Origin: Thermoguttaceae bacterium
Lineage (GTDB): Bacteria > Planctomycetota > Planctomycetia > Pirellulales > Thermoguttaceae
Direction: 5' to 3'
DNA length: 64,000 nucleotides
Assembly: GCA_017939795.1 (NCBI GenBank)
Contig: JAGBAA010000081.1
Coordinates: forward strand, 1-64,000
Shown piece after piece: positions 18,117 through 28,345 of the stretch; positions within the stretch are counted from its first letter, which is position 1, and each line of letters begins with the position of its first letter. The translations under genes were made by a program, and so were the position numbers. Below the pieces are notes generated by a model that made no database searches, had not been told where the DNA came from, and saw only the letters and a program-made list of their open reading frames with translations.

Positions 18117-19319
18117 TTACTCGGCTTCTTTTTCTGTTTCTTTCCCGGTTTCCCTGGCGTCCTCTTCACCCAGCGACTGGATGTAGTCTTTGATCCGCTT
18201 AAAGAAACCTTTTCTCTGCGGCGAAACATTCACCTGCTCCAGCTCAGCAAGTTTCCGGAGAAGTGTTTCCTGCTCTGCCGTAATTGTACGCGGAACTTCA
18301 ATGTTCACGACAAGCAGAATATCGCCGCAGTACGTCGGACGCTTTCGGTCCGGCAATCCCTTTCCCTTCAGGGTGAAAATATCGCCGGTCTGGGTTCCGG
18401 CTGGGAGTTTGAAATCCTGATGTCCATCCAAAAGCGGAACATCCAGCGTTGCGCCGAGTACCGCCTGTGTGTACGAGATCGGAAATTTGCAGATGAGGTC
18501 TTTCCCATCGACCTGGAAAACCGGATGATCCTTGAATCGGACCTGAATGTAGCAGTCGCCCGGTCTTCCACCTGCAGGACTGCGGGATCCTTCTTCCACA
18601 AGACGGATCTGGTCGCGTTCTTCGATCCCGGCCGGAATGTGGACCTCAATGTCCTTGATGTCGTCGAAAAGTCCGGAACCGCGACAGACCGTACAAGGCT
18701 GGCGGATGACTTTTCCTGCACCATGACAGGACGGACAGGTCGTCTGCATCCGAATGAAACCGGCACCCTGCATCACGACACCACGGCCGCCGCAGTACGT
18801 ACACGGTTCCGGCACGGTCCCGGGTTTCGCTCCCGTACCATGGCAGGTCGTACAGACCTCTTTTCTACGGACACGCACCAATTTCTTCACACCGGTCGCG
18901 ACTTCCCGAAGATCCAGTTCTACGATACTCCGCACATCTTCGCCGCGGGGAGCCCGACCGCCTTGAGACGATCTCCGACCACCTCCGCCAAAGATCTCGC
19001 TGAAAATGTCGCCGAAACCGCCCATTCCGCTGAACGCTTCAAAAATATCGTTAATGTCGTTAAACTGAGGTCCGCCGCCAGGCATACCGTTGACGCCCTG
19101 ATGGCCGTAGCGGTCGTAGGCCGCGCGTTTCTCGTCATTGTTCAGAACATCGAAAGCCTCGGACGCTTCCTTGAATTTCTCGACCGCCTCTTCGTTTCCG
19201 GGATTGCGGTCCGGATGGTACTTCAGCGCCAGTTTGCGGTATGCCGCCGCAATATCGTGTTTGCTCGCATTTCGGTCAATGCCGAGGACTTCATAGTAGT
19301 CGCGTTTACTGTCTGCCAT
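18117..19319 (-). CDS. dnaJ: Chaperone DnaJ
   Basis: 400 residues. J-domain with HPD at 35-37; Gly/Phe-rich stretch at ~72-122; zinc-binding domain with four CxxCxGxG repeats starting at C156, C173, C195 and C209; then the substrate-binding C-terminal domains ('[22 protein letters not shown]', '[35 protein letters not shown]'). This is a full-length type I DnaJ that delivers unfolded proteins to DnaK. A 289-base gap separates it from groEL1 upstream. That gap holds a hairpin (TCCACGA/TCGTGGA, 19434-19460) but no clear promoter. Confidence 0.97.
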   Translation of the reverse strand: MADSKRDYYEVLGIDRNASKHDIAAAYRKLALKYHPDRNPGNEEAVEKFKEASEAFDVLNNDEKRAAYDRYGHQGVNGMPGGGPQFNDINDIFEAFSGMGGFGDIFSEIFGGGGRRSSQGGRAPRGEDVRSIVELDLREVATGVKKLVRVRRKEVCTTCHGTGAKPGTVPEPCTYCGGRGVVMQGAGFIRMQTTCPSCHGAGKVIRQPCTVCRGSGLFDDIKDIEVHIPAGIEERDQIRLVEEGSRSPAGGRPGDCYIQVRFKDHPVFQVDGKDLICKFPISYTQAVLGATLDVPLLDGHQDFKLPAGTQTGDIFTLKGKGLPDRKRPTYCGDILLVVNIEVPRTITAEQETLLRKLAELEQVNVSPQRKGFFKRIKDYIQSLGEEDARETGKETEKEAE

Positions 19320-19608
19320 ATCTTGCGTTTTTTCCGGCCACTGCTGAAATCAGATGGACCGAAAAAGAAAAAAGGAATTTTAAAATATTGACCGAAACTC
19401 TCAGAAACGGGGTCCGGTCTCTGAAAACCGAAATCCACGACCCGAAAAACGGATCGTGGACGGCGGGATCTCCAAATGCAAAGACTCAAAAGCAGGAGAA
19501 CGAAAACCGGCCTAAAACACCGTTTTCCTCAAGGGATCGGCTGCCGAAACAGGCCGACCCCAAAAAATTCTCCGTGAAACTTCCGCCAAAACGGAAATCT
19601 CGCACGGC

Positions 19609-21228
19609 TTAGCGGACAGCACCTTCCGCAGCCGCCTTTTTCTTGTCTTCCTTATCGAAATCGGTGACCATCGTCTCGGTCATCAGCATCATGCCGGCGA
19701 TGCTCGCGGCATTCGCCAGGGAGGTACGGACGACTTTCAGAGGATCGATGATCCCGGCTTCGAACATATTGACGTACTCACCCGTCGCAGCATTGTAGCC
19801 CATTTCGGGTTCCATTTCGCTCACGATGTCCGCGACGACCGTTCCGTCTTCGCCGCCATTGTTCACGATCTGGACCATCGGCTTGCTCAGGCAGCGCAGG
19901 ATGATATCGACACCGATCTTTTCATCGCCGCGGGCAGAGGTGCGGGCTTTTTCGATCGCACTGCGGCAATGAAGAAGAGCGACTCCGCCGCCCGGGAGGA
20001 TGCCTTCTTCAGCGGCAGCGCGCGTTGCGTGAAGGGCGTCTTCGATACGGGCTTTTTTCTGCTTCATTTCCGCTTCGGTGCTCGCGCCGACCTGGATGAC
20101 CGCGATACCGCCGGAGAGTTTCGCCAGACGTTCCTGGTACTTCTCGCGGTCGTAGTTGCTGTCGGTCTTCTCGATCATGTCGCGAAGCTGGTCGATACGC
20201 TTTTTGATGTTTTCTTTCGTCCCGCCGCCGTCAACGATCGTGATGTTGTCTTTCGTGACCGTGACCTGTTTGGCAGAACCAAGCATCGTGAGGTCCACGT
20301 TTTCGAGTTTGATGCCGAGATCTTCACTGACGACCTGACCGCCGGTGAGGATCGCGATATCCTGAAGCATCGCCTTACGTCGGTCGCCGAAGCCCGGAGC
20401 CTTGACGGCGCAGACGCGCATGCTGCCGCGCAGAGTGTTCACGACCAGAGCGGTGAGTGCTTCGCCTTCGATGTCTTCCGCAACGATGAGCAGCGGTTTG
20501 CCCGTCGGGATGACTTTCTCAAGGAGCGGGATCAGCTCGCGCAGATTGTTGATCTTCTTCTCGTGGAGAAGGATGATGGCGTTCTCGAAATAGCAGTCTG
20601 CCGTATCGGGACGATTCATGAAATACGGGGAAAGGAAACCTTTGTCGAACTGCATACCTTCGACCACGGTGTAGGTCGTCTCGGCAGTTTTCCCTTCTTC
20701 GACCGTGATGACGCCGTCGTTTCCGGCAGCTTCCATCGCGTCGGCGAGAAGATTTCCGATCTCATTGTCGTTGTTTGAGGAAATAGCGCCGACCTGGGCG
20801 ATCTCTTCCTTCGTCGTGACCTGCTTGGCCATGCCGACCAGAGCATCCACCGCAGCTTCCACCGCAATATCGATCCCGCGGCGGATACCGGCCGGATTGC
20901 TTCCGGCGATGATGTTGCGGAGACCTTCGCGGAAAATTTCGCGAGCCAAAACCGTCGCGGTCGTCGTTCCGTCACCAGCGGTACTGGAGGTCTTCTGCGC
21001 AACTTCGTTCACGAGCTTCGCGCCCATGTTTTCGAAACGGTCTTCAAGCTCGATCTCCTGAGCCACGGTAGCGCCGTCTTTCGTGACGGCCGGTCCGCCG
21101 TAGGCTTTGTTGATGATCACATTACGGCCGCGCGGACCCATGGTCACCGCGACTGCGTCGGCCAGTTTTTCCACTCCGCGAAGCATGCGCTGACGTGCGG
21201 AATCGGCAAAAAGTAATTGTTTGGACAC
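19609..21228 (-). CDS. groL: Chaperonin GroEL, copy 1 (without Gly-Gly-Met tail)
   Basis: 539 residues from a GTG preceded by AAGGAA. Typical GroEL: '[23 protein letters not shown]', '[13 protein letters not shown]' with the catalytic aspartate region, '[13 protein letters not shown]', '[14 protein letters not shown]', 'GGGVALLH', 'DPLKVVR'. The C-terminus ends [11 protein letters not shown] and lacks the GGM repeat found on housekeeping GroELs. It forms tetradecameric folding rings with GroES. It is the last gene of groEL2-groES-groEL1, 60 bases after groES. The missing tail and distinct sequence suggest a specialised client set, as in other bacteria with several chaperonins; that is inference. 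Confidence 0.96.
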   Translation of the reverse strand: MSKQLLFADSARQRMLRGVEKLADAVAVTMGPRGRNVIINKAYGGPAVTKDGATVAQEIELEDRFENMGAKLVNEVAQKTSSTAGDGTTTATVLAREIFREGLRNIIAGSNPAGIRRGIDIAVEAAVDALVGMAKQVTTKEEIAQVGAISSNNDNEIGNLLADAMEAAGNDGVITVEEGKTAETTYTVVEGMQFDKGFLSPYFMNRPDTADCYFENAIILLHEKKINNLRELIPLLEKVIPTGKPLLIVAEDIEGEALTALVVNTLRGSMRVCAVKAPGFGDRRKAMLQDIAILTGGQVVSEDLGIKLENVDLTMLGSAKQVTVTKDNITIVDGGGTKENIKKRIDQLRDMIEKTDSNYDREKYQERLAKLSGGIAVIQVGASTEAEMKQKKARIEDALHATRAAAEEGILPGGGVALLHCRSAIEKARTSARGDEKIGVDIILRCLSKPMVQIVNNGGEDGTVVADIVSEMEPEMGYNAATGEYVNMFEAGIIDPLKVVRTSLANAASIAGMMLMTETMVTDFDKEDKKKAAAEGAVR

Positions 21229-21288
21229 GGTAGTGATTCCTTTTCTTTTTCTGTGTTCGGTTGATCAGACGCTGAATGCCGTCCGGAT

Positions 21289-21585
21289 TTACTTCAGGAT
21301 CTTGGCCAGAACGTCACTTTCACGGAGGATCTTATACTCTTCACCGGCGACTTCGATGTCGCTTCCGGAGTATTTTCCGTAGATGACTTCATCGCCGACC
21401 GCGACTGCCATCGTACCGCGCGTACCGTTATCGAGGAGTTTGCCCGGACCGGCCGCCACAACGGTTCCGCGCTGCGGTTTTTCTTTCGCGCTGTCGGGGA
21501 GGACGATGCCGCCGGCAGTCATCTGTTCAGCTTCCAGGGGTTTCACGACAATACGGTCATCCAGGGGACGAAGATTTGCGTTCAT
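21289..21585 (-). CDS. groS: Co-chaperonin GroES
   Basis: 98 residues, standard length, with an AAGGAAAG site. It has the conserved '[16 protein letters not shown]', the mobile-loop region '[21 protein letters not shown]', 'VVAAGPGK' and '[24 protein letters not shown]'. It caps GroEL rings in the cytoplasm. It sits between the two groEL genes, which is unusual compared with the common groES-groEL order. The 143-base spacer from groEL2 contains an inverted repeat GACGCC/GGCGTC (21658-21694). Confidence 0.98.
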   Translation of the reverse strand: MNANLRPLDDRIVVKPLEAEQMTAGGIVLPDSAKEKPQRGTVVAAGPGKLLDNGTRGTMAVAVGDEVIYGKYSGSDIEVAGEEYKILRESDVLAKILK

Positions 21586-21728
21586 GTTTGCTTTCCTTTT
21601 ATTTTAAATTTCGATTTTTTCGTGATTTCAAACCGGCCAGTGGACCGGACTTTCCGGGACGCCCCGCCCGACACGAGCCGTATGGTGAGGCGTCTTCTAT
21701 TTCCCGTTTTTTCTGCGTTCGGAAACGA

Positions 21729-23399
21729 TTACATCATTCCCATTCCAGGCATACCGCCCATTCCGCCCATGCCGCCCATTCCGGGTGCGCCGCCGGCCGG
21801 AGCTTCCGGAGTGTCGACCGGGATGTTCGTAATGACACAGGAGGTCGTCAGAAGCAGACCCGCGACACTCGCCGCATTGGTCAGAGCGGTGCAGACGACT
21901 TTCGCCGGATCGATGACTCCAGCTTCCACCAGGTCGCAGTACTTATTCTTGTCGGCATCGTAGCCTTCCGTCGCGCCGGTCATGCGCATGACACGATTCA
22001 CGACGACAGCTCCGTCGATCCCGGCATTCTTTGCGATCTCGCGGAGCGGGACCTGAAGCGCGCGTTTCACGACGACGGCTCCCAGAGCTTCGTCGCCTTC
22101 AAGTTCCAGAGTATCGACAGCCGTACTGCAGCGGATCAGAGCCACGCCGCCGCCCGGGACGATGCCCTTCTCGAGCGCAGCAGCCGTTGCGGCTTTCGCA
22201 TCATCGAGGAGGTACTTCTTTTCCTTCATTTCGGATTCCGTCGAAGCACCGCAGAGGATCTTCGCAACGCCGCCGGCCAGTTTAGCAAGACGTTCCTGAA
22301 GTTTTTCGCGGTCGTAGTCGCTCGTCGTGGTCTCGATCTCAGCACGGATCTGTTCCGCACGGGCCGCGATGGCTTCTTTGGAGCCGGCACCGTCGATGAT
22401 CGTCGTCGTATCGTTCGAGACGATGATCTTTTTCGCGAAACCGAGCTGTTCCAGTTCCACGGCTTCCAGCTGAATGCCGAGATCCTTGAAGATCGCCGTT
22501 CCGCCCGTCAGGACTGCGATATCGCCGAGCATCGCCTTGCGGCGGTCGCCGTAGGCCGGGGCTTTGACGGCACAGACATTCAGGATGCCGCGCAGTTTGT
22601 TCACGACCAGCGTCGCGAGAGCTTCACCTTCAATATCTTCCGCGATGATGAGCAGCGGTTTGTTCGCCTGACTGGCCGCCTCAAGGATCGGGACGAGAGA
22701 CTGGACCTTGGAGATCTTTTCTTCGTAGCAGAGAACGAGGCAGTTCTCCAATTCTACCGTCTGACGGTCGTCGTTCGTCACGAAGTGGGGACTGAGGTAA
22801 CCGCGGTCAAACTGCATACCTTCGGTGAATTCGACATACGTTTCGGCTCCGCGGCCTTCTTCGACCGTAATGACGCCATTCTTGCCGACTTTCACGAAAG
22901 CTTCCGCCAGGACTTTTCCGACTTCCGGGTCATTATTGCCGGCGATGGACGCGACCTGCGCGATCTCTTTGCGGGATTTTTCGTCCACCGGGACCGCCAT
23001 CTTTTCGATCGCTTCCACGACAGCAGACGCCGCCTTCAGAATACCGCGCTGCAAGGAAACCGGATTCACTCCGCCGGAGGTCACGAAACGAAGACCTTCC
23101 GTATAGATGGCTTCCGACAGGACCGTTGCCGTGGTCGTTCCGTCGCCCGCGACATCATTCGTCTTGCTCGCAGCTTCCTTCACGAGAAGCGCACCCATAT
23201 TCTCGTTCGCATCATCCAGCGTAATGTCTTTCGCGACCGTGACGCCGTCTTTCGTGACTTTCGGAGCGCCCCAGCCTTTATCGAGGACCACATTCCGTCC
23301 GCGGGGACCCAGTGTACTGCGGACCGCGCGCGCCAGTTTCTGGACACCTTCCAGAATCGGCTGACGAGCTTCATCTTCAAAAACCATTTGTTTCGCCAC
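21729..23399 (-). CDS. groL: Chaperonin GroEL, copy 2 (with Gly-Gly-Met tail)
   Basis: 556 residues from a GTG preceded by AGGAGG at good spacing. All GroEL hallmarks are present ('[24 protein letters not shown]', '[11 protein letters not shown]', '[23 protein letters not shown]', '[16 protein letters not shown]', '[10 protein letters not shown]'). The C-terminus is a GGMGGM-type tail ending MGMM, as in housekeeping chaperonins. It is the first gene of the chaperonin operon. No CIRCE element (TTAGCACTC-N9-GAGTGCTAA) is found upstream; instead a 16-base palindrome lies ~200 bases upstream, in the gap shared with the hydrogenase operon. Confidence 0.96.
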   Translation of the reverse strand: MAKQMVFEDEARQPILEGVQKLARAVRSTLGPRGRNVVLDKGWGAPKVTKDGVTVAKDITLDDANENMGALLVKEAASKTNDVAGDGTTTATVLSEAIYTEGLRFVTSGGVNPVSLQRGILKAASAVVEAIEKMAVPVDEKSRKEIAQVASIAGNNDPEVGKVLAEAFVKVGKNGVITVEEGRGAETYVEFTEGMQFDRGYLSPHFVTNDDRQTVELENCLVLCYEEKISKVQSLVPILEAASQANKPLLIIAEDIEGEALATLVVNKLRGILNVCAVKAPAYGDRRKAMLGDIAVLTGGTAIFKDLGIQLEAVELEQLGFAKKIIVSNDTTTIIDGAGSKEAIAARAEQIRAEIETTTSDYDREKLQERLAKLAGGVAKILCGASTESEMKEKKYLLDDAKAATAAALEKGIVPGGGVALIRCSTAVDTLELEGDEALGAVVVKRALQVPLREIAKNAGIDGAVVVNRVMRMTGATEGYDADKNKYCDLVEAGVIDPAKVVCTALTNAASVAGLLLTTSCVITNIPVDTPEAPAGGAPGMGGMGGMGGMPGMGMM

Positions 23400-23601
23400 T
23401 GCGGATTCCTCCTGTTGTTGGCTAAAAAAACTTTCAGGGAAAAATACTGTCGCCCGCGATCCGGCCTCACCGGACTGCCAGACTCAAAAACCTTTCACAG
23501 TCTGACAAATTGGGCAGATTACGCACTCACCAACAAAATTGCAAATATCGTGTCAATGACAAAATGACAGACAAAAACCACTGACAGAAACGGAGGGAGA
23601 A

Positions 23602-23617
23602 TTTAGTTTAAACTAAA
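23602..23617. promoter_or_regulatory. 16-bp perfect palindrome between groEL2 and the hydrogenase operon
   Basis: TTTAGTTTAAACTAAA is a perfect inverted repeat in the 567-base divergent gap (23,400-23,966). It has the size and symmetry of a dimeric repressor site. It is 127 bases from the hydrogenase -35 box and ~200 bases from the groEL2 start, so which gene it serves cannot be told. No confident groEL2 promoter was found. Confidence 0.5.
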
Positions 23618-23743
23618 ACAAGGCCGCAATTTAAAACCTGGGATAAAATATCATTTCCCATTCTTTCAGGACAAAAAATTGGAAAAATTTCAAAAAAATG
23701 AGCATCTTTTTTTATTTTATCGATAAAGTTATATTAAAAGTGC

Positions 23744-23771
23744 TTGACAGAAAAAATGAATGTGGTATACT
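23744..23771 (+). promoter_or_regulatory. Strong promoter of the hydrogenase operon
   Basis: TTGACA (23744-23749), 16-base spacer, TATACT (23766-23771). Transcription would start near 23778, giving a ~190-base leader. The leader contains ATCTGC (23845-23850) that can pair with GCAGAT (23922-23927) and an internal ACGG/CCGT hairpin. No known riboswitch class was recognised. Confidence 0.8.
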
Positions 23772-23966
23772 GAACATCAAGACAGAGCGTATCGTAGAAG
23801 GGCGATGCACACCGTCAGCACACAGTTTTCGTCAGGCATAAAAAATCTGCGGGAAACACTACCCCCATGGAATGAGACGCCGAAACGGTATTGGCCGTAA
23901 AGTTTCTTCCCTTCCAACGCTGCAGATATTTCGCCTTGTTTGATTTTTTAGCCATTGGAGTAAAAA

Positions 23967-24479
23967 ATGCAGGAAACGATCGAAAAGACCCAGGAAATGA
24001 TTGATCATGAAAACGCGATCAAACAGATCCTGGCCAACAACAACAACGACCCGAGCCGTCTGATCCCGATTCTTCAGCAGATCCAGGAGATGGACAAATA
24101 TCTGTCGAAGGAAGCGATCGAACAGGTCGCGGTAGAGCTGGATGTTCCGGTCTCTCACATCTACGGAGTGGCCACATTCTACGCTCACTTTTCCCTGAAT
24201 CCGAAAGGCAAGCACATCATTCGTCTGTGCGACGGAACTGCATGCCACGTGAAGAAATCTCACGGCATTCTGAACAAACTTTACAGCAAACTGGGTTTGA
24301 GCGATGAAAACCGCACGACCAAAGACCTGCTCTTCACGATCGAGATCGTGAGCTGCCTCGGTGCCTGCGGTCTTGCGCCGGTCATGGTTTTGGACGAGCA
24401 CGTTCACGGTCAGTGCACCCCCGAAAAGGCGGAAGCGCTCATCGATGAGATCATCGCTAACGAAAAAGCTGCTAACTAA
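23967..24479 (+). CDS. hydC: Hydrogenase subunit HydC (NuoE-like [2Fe-2S] protein)
   Basis: 170 residues. It is a NuoE/24-kDa-type thioredoxin-fold ferredoxin: a helical N-terminus, 'VPVSHIYGVATFYAHF', then four cluster ligands C88 and C93 ('LCDGTACHVK') and C130 and C134 ('SCLGACG'). These hold one [2Fe-2S] cluster that passes electrons to or from the flavin subunit HydB. It is the first gene of hydC-hydB-hydA, 21 bases before hydB, with the strong promoter upstream. The gene order and the three subunits match trimeric NAD-linked, electron-bifurcating [FeFe]-hydrogenases (group A3), soluble in the cytoplasm. Confidence 0.93.
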   Translation: MQETIEKTQEMIDHENAIKQILANNNNDPSRLIPILQQIQEMDKYLSKEAIEQVAVELDVPVSHIYGVATFYAHFSLNPKGKHIIRLCDGTACHVKKSHGILNKLYSKLGLSDENRTTKDLLFTIEIVSCLGACGLAPVMVLDEHVHGQCTPEKAEALIDEIIANEKAAN

Positions 24480-24500
24480 AGGAAAAGGAGCAAAAACGAA

Positions 24501-26408
24501 ATGAGTAATTTGATTCCGCTTGAACAGCTTGCTGAACAGTTCCAGACTTCCACGTCGAAAATCAAACGCCGCATCGTCATCTGCGGCGGTACCGGCTGTA
24601 TCGCCAACGGTTCGATGCAGGTCCGCGATGCCCTGATCGAAGAACTGAAAAAAGTCGGCGAAGACGTCACTGTCGAAATCGCTGACGGCGATCTTGAGCA
24701 TCCGTTTGAAGGCACCTACGTCTCCAAGTCCGGCTGCCAGGGTTTCTGCCAGATGGGCCCGCTCATGCGTATTGAGCCGGAAGGAATTTTCTACACGAAA
24801 GTGAAGCCGGAAGATGCAGCCGACATCGTTCAGAAAACGCTCCAGAACGGCGAACTTCTCGAACGTCTTGCCTACGTCGATCCCGCAACGAAAAAGGCCT
24901 GCATGAAGGAAGATGAGATCGGTTTCTATACCGAACAGTACCGCATCTGCCTGAAAGACTGCACGATCGAACCGGAAAACGTGCGCGAATACGTCGCCTG
25001 CGGCGGTTACCTCGGTGCCCGTAAAGCGATCACGACGATGACCCCGGCCGAAATTTGCGAAGAAGTCCTGAAATCCGGTCTTCGCGGACGCGGCGGAGGC
25101 GGTTTCCCCACCGGTCTGAAATGGAAGTTCACTCTGAATTCCGCCAACAAAGACCCGAAACGCTACGTCATCTGCAACGGCGACGAAGGCGACCCGGGCG
25201 CGTTCATGGACCGTTCCGTCATGGAAGGCAATCCGCACTCCGTGCTTGAAGGCATGATGATCGCCGGTAAAGCGATCGGTGCTGACGAAGGCGTCGTTTA
25301 CGTCCGTGCGGAATACCCGCTGGCCGTCGCCCGTATGCGCCGTGCGGTAGAAGATGCCGAAAAATTCGGTCTCCTCGGCGACAATCTGTTCGGAACCGAC
25401 TTCTCCTTCCGTATCCGCATCATGGAAGGTGCCGGCGCGTTCGTCTGCGGTGAAGAAACCGCTCTGATGCGCTCGGTCGAAGGCAACCGCGGTATGCCGA
25501 TGCCGAAACCGCCGTTCCCGGCAGTCTCCGGTCTCTATGGCAAACCGACCGTCATCAACAACGTGGAAACGCTCGCTTCCGTTCCGTACATTCTCCGCGA
25601 AGGTGCTGAAAAATACGCTTCCGTCGGTACGGAAAAATCCCCGGGAACGAAAACGTTCGCTCTCACCGGTCACGTCGCGAATACGGGTCTGATCGAAGTT
25701 CCGTGCGGCACGACGCTCCGCCACATCGTCTACGACATCGGCGGCGGTACGATCGACAACGACGGCAAGATCACCGGCGAAGACTTCAAATCCGTCCAGA
25801 TCGGCGGTCCGTCCGGCGGATGCCTCACTCCTGACATGCTTGACATGCCGCTCGACTTCGACTCTCTGCAGAAAGTCGGCGCGATCGTCGGTTCCGGCGG
25901 TCTGGTGGTCATGAATAATCAGACGTGTATGGTCAAAGTCGCCCGTTTCTTCATGCAGTTCACCCAGAACGAATCCTGCGGCAAATGCACGCCGTGCCGT
26001 GAAGGAACGAAGCAGATCCTCTCGCTGCTCGACGACATCATCGAAGGCCGCGGCACGCTTGAAACGCTGGATCTCCTTGAAGAAACCGCAAAAGCTGTTC
26101 AGCTTGGTTCGCTGTGCGCACTGGGCAAAACGGCTCCGAACCCGGTTCTTTCCACCCTGCGCTACTTCCGCGACGAATATATTTCCCACGTCGTGAACAA
26201 GATCTGCCCGACCGGCGAATGCTCGGCACTGGCCCGTCCGGAGATCGATCCTGAAAAATGCAAAGGCTGCACCCTCTGCTCGAAACGCTGCCCGGTCGGT
26301 GCGATCACCGGTACGGTTCGCGAACCGCACGTTATTGATGCCGACAAATGCATCAAATGTGGTGCCTGCAAAACGGCCTGCAAGTTCGGCGCAGTCAAAG
26401 GTATCTGA
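24501..26408 (+). CDS. hydB: Hydrogenase subunit HydB (NuoF-like flavoprotein)
   Basis: 635 residues. Domain order: an N-terminal thioredoxin-like [2Fe-2S] domain with C28, C33, C79 and C83; a NuoF core with the FMN/NADH motif 'GRGGGGFPTG' (196-205) and 'NGDEGDPGAFMDR' (226-238); an [4Fe-4S] site 'CGKCTPC' (C493, C496, C499) with C539; and a C-terminal two-cluster ferredoxin domain (C587/590/593/597 and C617/620/623/627). This is the NAD(H)- and flavin-binding subunit, where bifurcation between NADH and ferredoxin takes place in characterised HydABC enzymes. The extra C-terminal clusters separate it from complex I NuoF. AAGGAG ribosome site. Length fits the HydB family. Confidence 0.95.
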   Translation: MSNLIPLEQLAEQFQTSTSKIKRRIVICGGTGCIANGSMQVRDALIEELKKVGEDVTVEIADGDLEHPFEGTYVSKSGCQGFCQMGPLMRIEPEGIFYTKVKPEDAADIVQKTLQNGELLERLAYVDPATKKACMKEDEIGFYTEQYRICLKDCTIEPENVREYVACGGYLGARKAITTMTPAEICEEVLKSGLRGRGGGGFPTGLKWKFTLNSANKDPKRYVICNGDEGDPGAFMDRSVMEGNPHSVLEGMMIAGKAIGADEGVVYVRAEYPLAVARMRRAVEDAEKFGLLGDNLFGTDFSFRIRIMEGAGAFVCGEETALMRSVEGNRGMPMPKPPFPAVSGLYGKPTVINNVETLASVPYILREGAEKYASVGTEKSPGTKTFALTGHVANTGLIEVPCGTTLRHIVYDIGGGTIDNDGKITGEDFKSVQIGGPSGGCLTPDMLDMPLDFDSLQKVGAIVGSGGLVVMNNQTCMVKVARFFMQFTQNESCGKCTPCREGTKQILSLLDDIIEGRGTLETLDLLEETAKAVQLGSLCALGKTAPNPVLSTLRYFRDEYISHVVNKICPTGECSALARPEIDPEKCKGCTLCSKRCPVGAITGTVREPHVIDADKCIKCGACKTACKFGAVKGI

Positions 26409-26453
26409 GGTTGAAATACCGAAACGGTTTAAGATAAAAGGAGTAAAATCAAT

Positions 26454-28223
26454 ATGTCCGATGTGAAAAAATTGACCGTCAACGGTATTGAAATCGAATT
26501 CACTACCGAACGCAATATTCTCGAAGTCGCACGCAAAGCCGGCATCAATATCCCGACTTTCTGCTACAAATCCGAACTGAGCATCTACGGTGCCTGCCGT
26601 ATGTGTGTCTGTGAAGTCGGTATGCCCGGCCCGGACGGAAGCGTCCGCACGATGCTGATGGCAGCCTGCTCCACGGCTCCGGCAAACGGCATGATCGTGA
26701 AGACGGATACGAAAGATATCCGCCAGATGCGTAAAGTCGCCGTCGAACTTCTTCTGGCAAACCACACGGTGGACTGCCCGAACTGCATCCGCAGCGCAGA
26801 CTGCGAGCTTCAGGACGTCGCCCGCCGTCTTGGCGTTAACACGGTGCGCTACACCGCGAAACGCAACATTGAAGAGATCGACGATTCCAGCCCGTCCATC
26901 ATTCGCGACCCGAACAAATGCATCCTCTGCGGCAACTGTGTCCGCGTGTGCAGTGAGCTTCAGGGCGTTCACGCTATCGATTTCCAGCGCCGCGGCTCCA
27001 ACGCCAAAGTCGCTCCGGCTTTCGACGGCAAACTTGCTGACAGTGCCTGCGTGAACTGCGGTCAGTGCGCCGCGGTCTGCCCGACCGGCGCCATCACGGT
27101 GAAGCAGGACATCCAGAAGGTCTGGGATGCGCTTTACGATTCCACGAAAACGGTCGCCGTCCAGATCGCTCCGTCCGTGCGTATGGCTCTTGGCGAAGAA
27201 TTCGGTCTCCCGGCCGGAACGAACGTTGAAGGGAAAATGGTCGCGGCTCTGAAGCTCATGGGCTTCAAACACGTCTACGACACGAACTTCACCGCAGACC
27301 TGACGATCTGGGAAGAAGCGACGGAATTCAAAAATCGCGTCCTCAACGGCGGTACGCTCCCGATGTTCACCAGCTGCTGCCCGGCCTGGGTCAAATACGC
27401 GGAAACGTTCTGCCCGGATATGCTCTCGAATCTTTCGAGCTGCCGTTCTCCGCAGGCAATGTTCGGTTCTGTCGCGAAGAAAATGCTTCCGGCCGAACTG
27501 GGCTGCGAGCAGAAAGACCTCTTCCTCGTTTCCATCATGCCGTGCACGGCCAAGAAGATGGAAGCCGGACTGGACAAATTCATGGAAGAAGACGGCACGC
27601 CTGAAAACGATGCGGTCATCACGACTTCCGAACTTGCCCGTATGATCAAATCGATGGGTATTGACTTCGCCGCACTGGAACCGGTCGAATTCGACAAACC
27701 GCTCGGATTCGGCACTTCTGCGGGTCTCATTTTCGGTACTTCCGGCGGTGTGATGGAAGCTGCTCTTCGTTATGCGTATGAAGACCTGACCGGTACGAAA
27801 CTGCAGGACCTTAACTTCACGGCCGTCCGCGGTATGGACGATCTGAAGATGGCCTCCGTCACGCTGAATGTCGGCGGCAATGACGTCACGATCAACGTTG
27901 CTGTCGTCTACGGTCTGAAGAAAGCCGGCGAACTCGTCCAGAAGATCAAGGCTGGCGAGATCGACGTTCAGTTCGTCGAAGTCATGGCCTGCCCGGGCGG
28001 ATGTATCTCCGGTGCTGGTCAGCCGATGGGCGCGACGCACGCGAAACGTGTTGCCCGTCAGGATGGGACCTATGCTTCTGACGATGCTGCTGCCGTTCGG
28101 AAGTCCCAGGACAACCAGACGGTTGCCGACTGCTACGAATCGCTGCTCGGCGGCGCTCCGAACTCTCACGAAGCACACCACATGCTGCACACGGTCTACC
28201 AGATCCGCGACATCGTGAAGTAA
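26454..28223 (+). CDS. hydA: [FeFe]-hydrogenase catalytic subunit HydA
   Basis: 589 residues. Plant-type [2Fe-2S] domain (C37, C48, C51, C72); His-ligated [4Fe-4S] motif 'HTVDCPNCIRSADC' (H104, C108, C111, C117); two [4Fe-4S] clusters (C156-C166 and C199-C209 regions); then the H-cluster motifs L1 'FTSCCPAW' (306-313), L2 'IMPCTAKKME' (C364) and L3 'EVMACPGGCISGAGQP' (C513, C517). L3 has Gly-Ala-Gly where many enzymes have Gly-Gly-Gly. All H-cluster cysteines are kept, so it should make or take up H2. AAGGAG site. The maturation genes hydE, hydF and hydG are not in the window and must lie elsewhere if the enzyme is active. Confidence 0.96.
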   Translation: MSDVKKLTVNGIEIEFTTERNILEVARKAGINIPTFCYKSELSIYGACRMCVCEVGMPGPDGSVRTMLMAACSTAPANGMIVKTDTKDIRQMRKVAVELLLANHTVDCPNCIRSADCELQDVARRLGVNTVRYTAKRNIEEIDDSSPSIIRDPNKCILCGNCVRVCSELQGVHAIDFQRRGSNAKVAPAFDGKLADSACVNCGQCAAVCPTGAITVKQDIQKVWDALYDSTKTVAVQIAPSVRMALGEEFGLPAGTNVEGKMVAALKLMGFKHVYDTNFTADLTIWEEATEFKNRVLNGGTLPMFTSCCPAWVKYAETFCPDMLSNLSSCRSPQAMFGSVAKKMLPAELGCEQKDLFLVSIMPCTAKKMEAGLDKFMEEDGTPENDAVITTSELARMIKSMGIDFAALEPVEFDKPLGFGTSAGLIFGTSGGVMEAALRYAYEDLTGTKLQDLNFTAVRGMDDLKMASVTLNVGGNDVTINVAVVYGLKKAGELVQKIKAGEIDVQFVEVMACPGGCISGAGQPMGATHAKRVARQDGTYASDDAAAVRKSQDNQTVADCYESLLGGAPNSHEAHHMLHTVYQIRDIVK

Positions 28224-28276
28224 GGATGTCTGAAAAAACGGTTCGGCACACAATGTGCTGAGACCTGAGAAACATC

Positions 28277-28314
28277 AAGAAGGAAGTATCGCGAGGTGCT
28301 TCCTTCTTTTTTTG
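28277..28314 (+). terminator. Rho-independent terminator of the hydrogenase operon
   Basis: AAGAAGGAAG (28277-28286) pairs with CTTCCTTCTT (28299-28308), followed by a long T-run. It is ~50 bases after the hydA stop codon. Confidence 0.9.
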
Positions 28315-28345
28315 TATCTGGAGCGCATCTGAGAAAAACACGGAA

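Noticed and set aside
21576-23567. A 663-codon open frame on the plus strand
   Set aside because: It is antisense to groEL2, whose identity is beyond doubt.
23400-23966. A CIRCE heat-shock operator upstream of groEL2
   Set aside because: No TTAGCACTC-N9-GAGTGCTAA or close variant was found.
23859-28253. A 1,464-codon open frame on the minus strand across the whole hydrogenase operon
   Set aside because: It is exactly antisense to hydC, hydB and hydA, whose families are certain. Strongly biased codons of highly expressed genes leave the opposite strand free of stops. No domain or ribosome site is seen.
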